Origin: Zopfochytrium polystomum
Lineage: Eukaryota > Chytridiomycota > Chytridiomycetes > Chytridiales > Chytridiaceae
Reading direction: 5' to 3'
NCBI GenBank assembly: GCA_025765615.1
Contig: JAIVFJ010000005.1
Coordinates: forward strand, 248,001-312,000
Length of the DNA: 64,000 nt
The notes under the pieces were generated by a model. That model was given only the letters and a program-made list of their open reading frames with translations. It was not told the origin of the DNA and made no database searches. Below, one piece after another: positions 10,439-21,607 of this stretch. How positions within the stretch are numbered: the stretch's first letter is position 1; each line of letters starts with the position of its first letter. Position numbers and translations under genes: made by a program.

Positions 10439-12211
10439 TTAACCCTTTAAGGGTCAGTGCCACTGTGCCACATGCGGCACAATGACCCTCAAAGTTGTCC
10501 CATACTTAACTTCTGCACCGATGCGACTTTCGTGATGAAACTAGAACCAGCACGTTCAGAATTGGAAGGGCTTTCTGTTGGTACCTTTTCACCTTGTTTT
10601 ACCCAATCTAGACAAATAGTAATTGCAACAAAACTGCAGCTGTGCTGATGGTGGCATGCCTTTTCTCCTATTAGTGGACTGATGTAAAAACTGCACCAAA
10701 GTCTTTCAAAATTTGCGTACTACTCCGAAAATGGACATGAAATAAAATGGCTTAAGTGACTATGGCTCCAATTTTTTTTCTATGATGATTCTGCTGAGCA
10801 AAAGTTGAAAAAACGAAGAAACGAGGTCAGTGATAACTGAATTTCGAAATGTGACACATTTGGATGTTTTGCAACTTGCACCACACTTGCAAAAACAAAG
10901 ATACACAACTGCCTATTTAGTAACAAAGATTGTTTTGGATAAGGGCTCTCTGATGATGCTGGCTGTTTGCTCCTTTAATTGAGTTTTGATGAAGATTTGG
11001 TCCATTATGTAGGAGGCACTTTTAAATGGTCATGGAGCCACTTACTGTCGTTTTAGCAATCCCAGCATTCTCCAAATGAGACCAAACTTACATAGCGCAT
11101 AGCAAAATGACTAAGCTTCAAAATCTTCCTTTTTTTTGAATTTTTTATTGATAAATCTGGCCACAAAAAACTTTTGAAAGAATTAAATGATTTTAGGGGG
11201 TCATAGACAGTATCCATGATGGATGCAAAATCCACTACAAAGATACCCTTTGCTTTCCTTTTTTGACAGCTCGCCCCTCAGCATTGTCAAACGCCTTTCT
11301 ATTGATCATATCAAAAGTTCTGCTGCCAAAAATATGATCAGAGAAACACTTTCCAACACAAAATTCAATGCAGCATTGTGCACAGATAGTCAAGGTCCTT
11401 TGTCCTGGATTTGCAGGGCAACCTTGGCATCAAACACGCTCCAACAATGGTCCAGGAGGTGCATCCTCCAATGTAAATGGATAAAATTCACGCCCATAGT
11501 AGTGAACTGGAATGTGATAGCCCAGGGTGATTTTGCCTGCTTGAGCCCGTGTGGTACAAGGGGCCAGTGCACCAGTACCACCAGTAGCTACTTGAGCATT
11601 CATAGCACGTGCCCCATCACCACCTCAGCAGCTTCAGAACCTGCTTCTTCATCAGTCTCACAATTGAGTTCTTCTGCAGACAGTTGAGCACAATCCAATT
11701 GAGCCAGCTCCATCTCCTTTCTCTTCAGACATTCCATTCTTTGGGTGATGCAGTTCATGTTTGTATGAAGCACAATCAAATTCTGAACTTCTTCGTTCCA
11801 AACAAGATCAAATGCATTTGGAGTAAACTGTGCAGCTTGTTTGGCTGAGATCCAAACAGTTTTTGCTAGTGTTCCAGTCTCATGTGGATGACGGCATGGA
11901 TCCAATGTCCATGCTTTGTCACCAATTCAACCCACTCACCTGGGTTGGTTGTACACTGCTCACCCTCTGCAAGGAGCGCACCTATGTCTCTTTCAAACTG
12001 CTCAGCATTGACAATCACAATGTCATCAATCATCTCAAGAGGACGATTTCCATCAGAGCTCTCATCAGCCAAGAGAGTACTTCCAGAGCAAGAAGCACCA
12101 GTGGAGCCAACTTGTGCCCCAGAATTTGCCAGATGAATCAATGCTGAAGAAATCTGTCCACTTCCAGCAGAACCCATCACCCCCCCCCAACAGCAGATTC
12201 CAATGGAAAAG
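10439..12211 (-). mobile_element. Possible piggyBac-like DNA transposon remnant
   Basis: At 10439-10442 a TTAA is followed by CCCTTTAAGGGTCAGTGCC, the layout of a piggyBac-family end (TTAA target plus a CCCTTT terminus). Just inside is an inverted GTGCC-ACATGC-GGCAC pair. Minus-strand frames at 11600-11905 and 11866-12180 carry long open stretches with stops between them and could be a decayed transposase (for example LHTNMNCITQRMECLKRKE). No right-hand TTAA end is present; the element appears cut by the gypsy LTR that begins at 12212. Assignment rests on the left terminus; I could not place a DDE domain. Confidence 0.35.
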
Positions 12212-12824
12212 TGTTATGAATCACCCTCTGGAAACCTCTGGAACCTTCTAGATTTTTATTTTTTTTTATATTGTTCCAGCCCCAAAGGGCCAACGGGAAG
12301 AGAAAGCGCCATCAATGGTGAACTGTTATAGACTACATCCAGGTTTCACCTCGGCAAACCCACCCCATGCACTACGGACTTACAGGGTCGTCAGGCATCT
12401 CCACTGCACCACTCCTTGTGATTCAAGACCGTACTATTTCTTGTTGCCTTCAACAGCTGGCGTCGTGACTTGAACCCTTGGCCCTTGAGTGACAGATACC
12501 CCGACCCCCCATGCTTTCCCAGCTAGGCTCTTGTGAGGGGCTCTGGAACCTTCTAGAACATTCCTTCATGGAACCTTGTGGAACCTTCTGGAACCTTCTT
12601 TGCTTTCCTGACTTGTCTTGTTGTCATTGGTATCATTGGTATCATTGTATTACTAATTGCTCTTTCTGGAACTTTCTTTGAGTCTTGACAAGGAAGACTC
12701 TCAAAAGGTATAAAAGGGGGATGGGGGACCTGTCCCATCCCTCAAGTGAATTATTGTTTCCAATACAATCATCACTCCTCTCAGTTCCTTGTCTGCCTTG
12801 TCCTGTCCTGCCCTGTTCCTGACA
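12212..12824 (+). repeat. Gypsy-1 5' LTR interrupted by a SINE
   Basis: TGTTATGAATC... to ...TTCCTGACA. Removing the 288-bp insert and one 17-bp duplication leaves 308 bp, exactly the length of the LTRs at 22175 and 27083. The duplicated 17 bp (CTCTGGAACCTTCTAGA) at 12236-12252 and 12541-12557 flank the insert. Confidence 0.93.
12253..12540 (-). mobile_element. tRNA-derived SINE, reverse orientation
   Basis: 288-bp insert with a 17-bp target-site duplication. Read on the minus strand it begins with a tRNA-like head: an A-box-like TAGCTGGGAAAGCA and, about 45 bp on, a B-box-like GGGTTCAAGTC. It ends in an A-rich tail, seen as the T-run at 12253-12270 on the plus strand. Long duplications and an A-tail are the hallmarks of LINE-driven retroposition. 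No coding capacity. The partner LINE was not seen in the window. Confidence 0.75.
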
Positions 12825-12864
12825 TCATAATTCACTTCACCCTCTCCTACTACTCTCTGCCATC

Positions 12865-13788
12865 ATGTCTGACCCAAACAACACCTTCCCTGATGCAACT
12901 GCCTTCCAAGCCTTGATGGACCAATTACAAGCCCTTTCAAGACAGACACACCAACTTCAAGAACAAGTCCTTCACCAGCAGCACCAGCTTCAACAACAAC
13001 TTCACCAACAAGAACATCAAGCTCTTCCCCTGCCCCAAGCCAACCAAGCAAGAGAGCCCAAGGTTCCCAGCCCTGACAAGTTCACTGGGCTGGCCAAAGA
13101 CCTTAGGAACTTTATGGCCACTGTGGAGAATGTCATCCTTCTCCAACCTTCAAGATTTCCCAGTGAGCAAGTCAAGGTTCTTTTCACAAGCACCCTCCTG
13201 TCTGGTCAAGCTCAATCATGGTACAGATCTCTCCCAAGCACACCCAACACCCTGCAAGAGCTCTGGGAGGGGCTGGAAGCTACCTTTGGTGACCCCTACG
13301 CATCTTGGACAGCAAGATCCAAGCTCAAGCATATCAAGCAAGGAAAGCAATCTTGTGTGGCCTACACCAACCAATTCAAGCAACTAGCCAGAGACTCTGG
13401 ATACAATGATGCAGCTCTGATGGAGCTGTACCATGATGGTCTCCATGAGTCCATCCAAGACATGCTCTCCCAGTCTCTGCACATCCCTGAGACCTTGGAA
13501 GAGTACATTCTCCTTGCCATCAAGATTGACAACAGACTCTACTCCAAGAGGCTGAAGCAAAGACAAGTAGGAACTACATCAAGACCTACCCCAGTCCCTC
13601 AAGCTCTTACAGTTCCTGAACCCATGCAAGTGGATGCAGTTGAGACACTTCCTAAGGGTCCTCTGAGCCAAGAGGAGAAAACAAGGAGGGCCGAGCAGGG
13701 ACTGTGTTTCTACTGTGGCCCCAAGGAACACGCTGTCAAGGACTGCCCAAGGAAGAAGCACCCAAACTCCCAGGTCCAGGCTCACTGA
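12865..13788 (+). CDS. gag: Gypsy-1 gag (truncated copy)
   Basis: 307-residue capsid-type protein identical to the one at 22523-23446: a Gln/His-rich N-terminal stretch, a retrotransposon gag core (WYRSLP, ELWEGLEATFGDP) and a CCHC knuckle CFYCGPKEHAVKDC. The frame is intact, but the copy lacks pol, so any mobility would depend on proteins from another copy. Confidence 0.9.
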   Translation: MSDPNNTFPDATAFQALMDQLQALSRQTHQLQEQVLHQQHQLQQQLHQQEHQALPLPQANQAREPKVPSPDKFTGLAKDLRNFMATVENVILLQPSRFPSEQVKVLFTSTLLSGQAQSWYRSLPSTPNTLQELWEGLEATFGDPYASWTARSKLKHIKQGKQSCVAYTNQFKQLARDSGYNDAALMELYHDGLHESIQDMLSQSLHIPETLEEYILLAIKIDNRLYSKRLKQRQVGTTSRPTPVPQALTVPEPMQVDAVETLPKGPLSQEEKTRRAEQGLCFYCGPKEHAVKDCPRKKHPNSQVQAH

Positions 13789-13958
13789 GGGGCAATTCCC
13801 TGGACCCTCCTCCAAGCTGCCCCTGTTTCATCACCACCACCAGCACCACAAACACCTCAGATTCCAAGCCCCACCAACTCACCATGGATGTCAAGATTCA
13901 ACTCTCACCCAAGTCAACCATCACAACCAAGGCCCTTATCGACTCTGGATCATCCCGC

Positions 13959-14636
13959 AACCACCCAGGGCTGAGTACCAACCAGGGCTGAGTACCACCT
14001 TGGGCTGAGTACTTTGTCTGGGCTGAGTACCACCAGGAACCAATTTGCAGCTTGTTTGAGAAACAGTTGCTTGTAAATTAGTTTGGTTGTTTCCAAATCA
14101 GGAAGCTTGTTTGGGAAACAAGCTGCTTTTTCCTTGTTTTTAGAAAGCCAATGATTGGTGCAATCTCTGGTAAGCTCAGTTTTTATCTCACTTTTAGAAA
14201 TGCAGTGATTGGTGCAATCCCTGATTCCTAAATGCCTGTTGCATTGCTCAGATTGCACAGCACAGCAGGGAAGCTGGAATTCTGGATCAGGGAGCAGAAT
14301 TTCCATGCAGAGAGCGGAATTCCAGAGCATGGGGCAGTGGTACATTGCTTCTGCATGCTTGCTGTGCTGTGTTACATGTGCAGAGTGCGTAGTTTGAGCG
14401 TTTTTGTGCATGTTCTAATTGCATTGTTCCTACTGGTAGGATGAACAAAGCTAGAACAACAGCCGCCTTTGCCTATCTCTTTTTATTGAGAACAGATTAG
14501 CCCTTCCAAGCGCCCCATTCAAGTATTGAATCTACTGAGCCCTTCAATCACCCCATCCATGTGATTGGATGGAGTACTCAAAGGGATCACCAGTAACGGG
14601 TGTTGTGTACCCCATGGGTCGAATCTCAACATACTC
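13959..14636. repeat. Short tandem repeat and anonymous sequence
   Basis: Begins with about four copies of a GGGCTGAGTACCA-type unit (13965-14035), then about 600 bp with no gene that I can support. Two similar sentences of about 30 bp containing ATTGGTGCAATC (near 14152 and 14209) hint at an older internal duplication. Confidence 0.45.
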
Positions 14637-15015
14637 TGAGTGAGTGAGCGGAAGTAGTGAATGAAGTGGAGATGTGTGTTTGTGGGTGGTCCTTCTCCCC
14701 AACTTCGAGAGAAAGAGAAAAAACTCTGTTATGAATTATTGATACATAATGATGATATGCACGCTCTAATAGTTGTTGGGCAAGTGTGACCAGCACAGGG
14801 TACAAACCTCTCCTAAATTATCTGCTTGAGCAGAGGAGGAGGAAAACTGTTGACACCGGGTTTCTGTTGCACTTAATACCCAGAGAATTTGTCAACAGCG
14901 CAAGCCAGTGCCCAGGTCTGCATTGGTAGTGGCTTGCTCTCCCATGGGCATTGTGAGAACAATTACTGACACTGTCTTGTGCCTCTTTCTGTTAACCAGT
15001 CAGTTCCGCCTAACA
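14637..15015 (-). mobile_element. Solo LTR of the Copia-1 family
   Basis: 379-bp LTR in reverse orientation, running TGTTAGGCGG... to ...CACTCA on the minus strand, homologous to the Copia-1 3' LTR at 46346-46737. It is flanked by a perfect 5-bp duplication TACTC (14632-14636 and 15016-15020), so it is a clean solo LTR left by LTR-LTR recombination. Confidence 0.88.
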
Positions 15016-15299
15016 TACTCTCCCTCTCTTACACTCCCACACACACTCACTCTTGCTCTCTCTTTCTGCATTGTGGCCTGCCACACTCCGACTTGTTCCT
15101 TCCTGTCGCCCTGCTACAGCACCGCCGCCTCACTACGGCTGCAAGGCTCGGCCAAGAATGCTGCACACACTGCCACAACCGACTGTGGCGGGGCCAACGA
15201 TGGCCCGACACTCCCCAGCATGCTGCACACCGGCAGTCACTAGCACGACATTGCCGTGTACACCTTGGCGTGTGCACCACCTCCAAAGCCACAAAGGAA

Positions 15300-15650
15300 C
15301 GCTGCCAATGAAAACTGTGTCAAAGCCATCGACCTTGATGGAAGCAGTTGCTGCAGGTCCGCAGGGCAGTTGTCTGAATTGAACATTCACAGTGGGGGTG
15401 AAACCTGGGGCCATCCGCTCTGCATCATAACCTGATCCAGCAATTAACCCCGCCTTTTTCCTGTTCTGAGGCACGGCAGGCAAAAGCGGAGTGGAAGTCC
15501 TGGACAGTACGCTCCTCGAAAGGCAACTGTTCCATGTTGGTACTAATAGTTGCGTGAGAACATAATCCAGCTTCCCAAAGGGTGAGAGGGGGAGCTGGAT
15601 TACCCATATCTGGCAGCGAGTGGTTTGCGAGGTGGTTAAGGCGGAGCCTT
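15300..15650 (+). repeat. Interspersed repeat R1, copy 1
   Basis: Shares a long diverged match with the reverse complement of 21665-22050, including TGCTGCAGGTCCGCAGGGCAG, the GCACGGCAGGCAAAGCGGAGTG block and GAGGTGGTTAAGGCGGAGCC at its right end. The right end resembles the 5' half of a class II tRNA (GAGxGGTTAAGGCG). No target duplication found. Nature of the element unknown. Confidence 0.6.
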
Positions 15651-15756
15651 CCCATTCTTAAGTCAACGCATCCCTTAGTACTGTTGGAAAAGAATTTGGC
15701 AGGGTGGATCCTCTGTTTTCCTGGTCGCTCTCCCTCACCCAGAGTAGTCCACCCCG

Positions 15757-18700
15757 ATGAAGAAAGGATCGTTTCAGCCATCCAAATATCGCAATCTTCT
15801 GTTGAAGGAGGCGAAGAAAGAGGTGATCGACGAACTACTTACTTGTTCAGCTGCCACCGATTTGCGCTCGTGCACCAGCATACTCCGTGAATGAATATTA
15901 AATCACCGCTGAATTTCACCACCTCAATTACAGCTGCACTTCACTTGGCAACCTGGCCAACTGACGGACGGCGTCATCTTGAAAGCGTCGCCAGAGCTCC
16001 TCGCTGTCCGCGTTGGCCAGTCTGGCCTTTCATTTGCGGATGTCAACGGGACCACTACGAGGCGTTCGGCTCCAACCGCGCCCACCATCTCTAACGGAAC
16101 CACCGTCACCGATCTTGACTGGGGCTTCCCAACATCCGCAGATCATGGCCACCGCTTGCTGGTGACCGGTGCCGACGACGGCCTCAAAGTTTGGTCGGTG
16201 CCAAGATCTGGACTTACAGAAGTTATGACTGTTCCCTCCTTGCGCTTGGCGTCAGGATCTGCAGTGTGTAAGTCGCTCCATTACCGACTTCCTTCCGCTC
16301 CGTTTTATTCATCGTAATGCAGCATCTGTCGCGTTTCACCCAACCGCCAGTGAGACTATCATCGCTTCTTCGAAAGGACTTCTTCAGTTCTTCGACGTCA
16401 ACCGAACCGAAGCACGGCTGACGCTAACGGCCGGCGACTCGATTCAGTCGTTCGCTGTCCGTCAGGACGGGAGCTTGACAGCTTCAGCTTCAAAGGATAA
16501 CTACGTCAAGATTTTTGATCCTCGATCTTCGACATCCAACCCCTTACAGTCAGTTTCAGCCCATGTCGGTACTAAGCCCACGAAGATTCTATTCTTGGGA
16601 GACGATCCGTTGCTTCTTTCTGTTGGGTTTTCGAAGGCGCGAGACCGAGAATTTGCACTGTGGGATATCCGATCATTGGCCTCTCCAATCATTCTCGAAA
16701 AGCTCGATTCCTCTCCCGGTGTTATCACGCCATTGTATGACCCAGACACTCGTTTGCTGCTTCTGTCAGGCAAAGGCGACACCATCGTTCGTTGGTTTGA
16801 CGTAACACAGTCAACATCTACGAAACTCAACCCTGGGCCGAGCCCCCTGTTTGTGTCCACAAGCCTAACATCGGTGGCTCTCGTTCCCAAAGTGGCACTT
16901 GATGTTATGAGTTGCGAAGTAGTCAGGCTTCTTGCGACGTCATCGGATGGGTCTAGTGTGATTCCAATATCGGGAACTGTGCCAAGGAAGTCAACTTTGG
17001 AGTTTCATTCCGATTTATTTCCGGACACTGCAGGAGATACTCCTGCTCTCACGGCCGGGGAATGGTTCGCAGGGGCCAACGCACGTGCGACGACTGTGTC
17101 TTTGGATCCAAGTAAACGTAAAGCGTCCATGGCACTGGAGTCGTCCTCTGGGGGTTTCGGTTCCAATTCAGAAATTGGCGTCAAACATCTTACTCAGTCA
17201 GCCTCACTAGCCCCACCCACATCAGCAGTCCTAAGTTCTCCCTCGAATTCAACAAAAATAACACTGGCTGACGATGAAGGGTCTCACCGAGCAGAAGCAA
17301 TGGTTGTACCACCTGAAGCACAATCCTCTGGTGGTCCAAGTCCGCCTACTCTGTCTGCCACAGTGGCACCGTCTGCTCTGCCTATTCGACGTACAATTGT
17401 CAAAAATATGGACTTCACGCTGGAATCACACTCCTATGATTTAAAGGGCAGCAATGCGGGGACGACGAACGAATCTCGCGGGTTTGATGCCTCATCCAAA
17501 TTAACGGTGTTCCCATTACAGGGCCCTGGTGGTCGTCTCGGAATCTGGCCGACAGCAGTCAAGGGACGGATGCCAGTGAAAATTCCGACAGTAGTCTGCG
17601 GAGCAGATGTGTGTGATTTCCAATTAGACCCCTTTGAGTCAACGACTCTCTACACGTTGAGCGACGATGGAATGGTTCGAGTTTGGAAGCTCAGTGAAAT
17701 TGTCGCGTCTTTACAGGCCGGCCGAACGGTTGACGATATGATGCAACCCACCGATTCGTTCAGAGCACACTCTGGCCGATCTTCCTTTATACTGGTTCAC
17801 CCTACTGTGCGGGGCCTCTTGTTGACTGCTTCACCAGAAATGAACGCCCCGGTACTGAAGGTGTGGGACGTCGACACCAAATCAGTTGTTGCTAGCTTTC
17901 CCCACCCACAAGCAATCCTTTCTGTGGCGGTGAGTCCCGACGGAAGACTTTGCGCCACGTGCGCGAAGGACAAAACTGTGCGAGCCTTTGATCTGAGGTC
18001 TGGAAAAACCCTTTCGGAGGGGGCTTCTCACGATGGAACGAAGGCAGCAAGGGCTTTATGGCTGGGAAACTCGGAGCACTTACTGACTGTTGGGTTTGGG
18101 CGGTGAGTGGGAATTCTTGTGGAAAGCAGGAATTGAACTTTGTCACAAATTCAGCGCGAACCGGCGCGAAGTCCGAATCTTTAATGCAACCAACCTGAAA
18201 AGTCCTATTATCACAAGCTCCCTTGATACGTCTCCTTCCGTTCTGGTCCCTTTCTACGACAATGATTTGCAACTCTTGTACCTAAGTGGAAAGGTAATAC
18301 GTACTGCACGGCGAAGCGCTTGCTTACCATTAACTTCCAGGGTGAATCTTTCATCGAGACGTTTTACGTCGACATCAGAAACCGCCAGGTCACAAAAGTC
18401 AACCGTGCAAGTCTACCCACGATTCAAAGCGGCGTTGTGTTTGCTCCGAAGCACGAATGCAACGTGCGCATTGTCGAAGTGAGTTGTAAGCATCTCTTTG
18501 TCGGGGCAAATGTACCTGATATTCCGTGTCTTACAGGTTGCGAAGGCGTACCGTCTCGTTGCTACGGGTCTTGATTTGGTCTCATTCACTGTGCCACGCC
18601 TCAAGAAAGATTACTTTCAAGACGATCTGTTCCCTCCGTACACGTTTGCTAGTGGTACTTCCGTCAGTGCTTGGCGAGGCGGCGCGGACGTGGCCTTTTC

Positions 18701-18978
18701 GACAATGAATTTGCAACCAAAGGACCTAGCCGCAGGCACGATTCCTGTATTTTAGTCGTCCTTCCACTAGGATGTGCACTAATTGCTTCTTCAACACAGT
18801 ATCGAGCATTCAGAAGATCACCACACCCCAAAGACCAAAGCACGTGTTTTCGAAAGAATTGACGCAGCTGGAAAAAAGAGTTGAACTGATGAGGAAAATG
18901 GGAGAGAGGGCTAACGATGACGACTATGTTATGCCTCAGGACAAGTTCGAAGGGGTTGAAGACTCTGAGTGGGATTGA
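15757..18978 (+). CDS. Coronin-7/POD1-type actin regulator with two beta-propellers
   Basis: Long coronin with tandem WD40 propellers, acting on actin and membrane traffic. Exons read as 15757-15822, 15934-16267, 16323-18102, 18155-18293, 18341-18478, 18537-18754 (end uncertain) and about 18807-18978. First propeller: TVTDLDWGFPTS, RLLVTGADDGLKVWSV, KDNYVKIFDPRS, then the coronin signature GVITPLYDPDTRLLLLSGKGDTIVRWFDV. After a Ser-rich linker the second propeller repeats it: GMVRVWKLSEI, LSVAVSPDGRL, TVRAFDLRSGK, VLVPFYDNDLQLLYLSGKGE. FTVPRLKKDYFQDDLFPP is typical of the family. The protein ends in an acidic tryptophan tail (EGVEDSEWD) like the Arp2/3-binding tails of WASP and coronin-7. The exact start exon and the last intron are the weak points. 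The stop is 31 bp from that of the convergent RhoGEF. Confidence 0.87.
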
Positions 18979-19009
18979 GTGGTGACGGGCAAGGCGATTG
19001 GTAGAGCTT

Positions 19010-20745
19010 TTATGGTGAACTTTTTTTCAAGGCAGCAAGTTCTCTGCTCATTGTCTGTATAAATACTTTCCGCTGAGACCCGAATGCGGACCCGTCAATT
19101 TTTACGTCAAACGTATCAGGAAGCCCCGGAGTTGTCAGCGAATTTATGCTCCGATCGCTAACAGTGAAGCGAAGAAAATCGTCTGCAATGCGACAAACAA
19201 ACTTAAAACAATATCAGTTTGACAAGAGGGCATACGTGCGATCTCCTCGAACGACAACTCCGCAAGGTCGATCCATCGCACGAAGTTCAGCGGTTGGGTG
19301 CGAAGCGGCACGTTCTGACTCTGGCCTTGATCCTTTTTGCCGCCAAATCCGATCCTCCCTCCCCCAGCGGCATTCTTGTCTTCGCGATATGCGGCAACCA
19401 TGAGTAGGTCAGAACAAAGGAAGAGCTGCAATCGACGTCCGCTTCGGTCTGCAGCTTCGACGTCTGTCAAGCAAGACCGCCTTGCGGTAACTAGCGTCGG
19501 TGGGCAATTGAGAATACGTTCAAATGCTGCGAACAGAGCAGTTTGCATGGTGGAAGTACGCATCTTTTCGTTCACTGTTGCAGCCAACTCCGCCATGGCT
19601 TCGCGGGCTGACGCCAGGTTGACGGCGTCGGGATGCTCGTCGGGCGTTCGTTTTGCCAGCTCTTTTATCATATTACGTGAGTCCTCGAGCATAAAACTTG
19701 ACGTACCTTTAATGAGAAGGGGGTACTTCGTCATTCGTTGCATGGGCCTTAACATTAGCTCTTTCAATTCCGTCCGCTTCGTCTCATTTGAGCGTAAGCA
19801 TTCCTTAAATATTGTTAGTTGCCCATCAATTTTACGACGATACGTTACCTGAAGAAATTTTTGAAATGCAGGGTTCTTCTCCTCTTCCTCTTGAATGGTC
19901 TTCATGGACGATTGATGGTGGTTGATGTATGTAATATAATGCTTCACCATTTCGTCTTTCTGCGGGATAGTGGCATCAGGTGCAAAACAAAATACACATA
20001 TCTTACGTGCTCAATGAAAATTCTTCCAATACTTGAATGCGTTGGTGACCACGACTCGATAGACACAATTTCCTCGAGCCCGGACAGAAAGAGTGTATGG
20101 AGAGCGTACAGCTCATCTGCGAGTTGCGGGATTTATAGTTTGAGCATTCAAAGGGTGTTAACGTCAGACTCACCCATTCCGGCGAATATTTTTGTGACAG
20201 AAATTTTACTAAGAATATCCCGCTCGACAAGCCGTTGTCGACACACCTGTGCCCAAAGTGGGAAAACGGAAGATAGGTACAAGTACAGACACCCACATTT
20301 TTGATTATCCCAAGATCCTGGTAGTAGTTTCGCTCTGTGGTCAATATCTCCAGTATCGCGTGTCCGCGTTTCTTGTCTATTGGGTCATTAACCAGATTCT
20401 GCTCGACCGTCAAAGACTAGCGACAAGAGTAAGAGGAGGTCTTAGTATAGGCCGAGAACTTGCAGCCCAGCTTACTGGATCGATGTCTGGCATGCTTGGT
20501 CCACTCCCTGGTGTTGGGCTGGACTGTGGAAACATGGGGATTGACTGCCAGTCCCACGCATCCTACGGCGAAGATAGGTTATTCAAGTCTCTAATCGACG
20601 GATAAGTATTTGCCTGGGGTAAGCTACTGGAGATCGCATCAACGAGATGCGGAGCGATCAGGACCATCGCGTCGGCTGAGTATAGCGGGCATCGGAGAAG
20701 CGGGGGTAACTGGTCGTCCTCGTTTTGAATTACCACTTCGCCCAT
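19010..20745 (-). CDS. Rho guanine-nucleotide exchange factor (DH-PH)
   Basis: Minus-strand multi-exon gene for a Dbl-family GEF that activates Rho-type GTPases. A disordered N-terminal part (SSPTPGSGPS, MPDIDP) leads into the DH domain: RGHAILEILTTERNYYQDL (CR1), VTKIFAGMDELYALHTLFL, then RTELKELMLRPMQRMTKYP, which is the CR3 helix and nearly textbook. The PH domain follows: LQLFLCSDLLMVA, LNFVRWIDLAELSFEEIAH and, after an intron whose acceptor is near 19195, FLRFTVSDRSI...TFDVKI. Stop at 19010-19012. Introns of 45-80 bp join in phase through the DH domain. Exons upstream of about 20570 are uncertain and the start was not settled. Confidence 0.82.
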
Positions 20746-21219
20746 CTTCTTTCAAAGCAAAAGTTGGGTGGCACGTCTATCACCTTACAACGACCACTGT
20801 TCACTGTTTGCCATTGTGCATGGAGGACATACGAAGTGAATTAGAAGCTTTCCGTGGTGGACGACAACGGCAGCCACATGACGAGGCGGGCGGCGGGCAT
20901 CTCCCTTTTCCCTTCACTTTCTCTCCCTTCCTCTCCCTTTCTCAGTCCCAGTCGGTACGCGGCGGCCTTTGGCCGGGTAGTCGGCAGCGGACATGGGTGG
21001 TTTTCTTCATGTCCCCTTTTCTTCGACTTCTCCCCTACTCATACGACTGCCTCCCGTGCGTGAGTGCCGCATAGCACAGGGTTCGGCGCCCCTTTTCTCC
21101 ATCTCTCTCTCTTTCTGCCTCGTCATCCTTTTTGGTCATTTTATGAAAATCTGACACTTTCGTTTCTTCCCTCTTAAAATGAACACGTTAACCACTATCA
21201 TCAAAGAATGAATAATGTC

Positions 21220-21490
21220 TAAGGTTTCAAATCGACATGTTATCGCAAGATTTTGCCCCACTATCGGTGTCATGTCGCTAGTCCAGGTAACGCAGCGCCG
21301 TGTCGTTGTCGGGTTGGGTCTGATTCCCCCGATAACACCAATTAACCCCACGCGATATGCAATAATATCGCGACATGAAATAGCAATATTGGGAAAACGG
21401 TGTTGTACCCCAGTATCGTTGTCGTTTTGAAGTATCACGATAGGATTATCGTGATAATTATCGCATGTCGTATGTCGATTTGAAACCTTA
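21220..21490. mobile_element. MITE-like element with 19-bp terminal inverted repeats
   Basis: Perfect inverted repeats TAAGGTTTCAAATCGACAT at 21220-21238 and its reverse complement at 21472-21490, enclosing 233 bp with no coding frame. The interior has further small palindromes (CACGATA/TATCGTG near 21436). No clear target duplication at the immediate flanks, so the superfamily is unknown. Confidence 0.6.
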
Positions 21491-21607
21491 CTTGTACACA
21501 AACGCGTTGGTTTGAGGGACTTTCAGCATTTGTGGTGGATGCTCCAAGCTTGACTTGTCAATTTTTTCTGTTTTTTAGGCCATTTCTCTTTTCCTTTTTT
21601 TCTTCAA

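Larger units (their letters stand above)
12212..13958 (+). mobile_element. Gypsy-1, truncated second copy
   Basis: 5' LTR, leader and gag of the same family as the full element at 22175-27390. The gag protein is identical to that copy over 307 residues. The match ends in the protease region near 13958, where sequence after the DSGS codons changes to an unrelated short tandem repeat, so pol and the 3' LTR are missing. The flank before the LTR is AAAAG; with no right end no target duplication can be tested. Confidence 0.9.
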
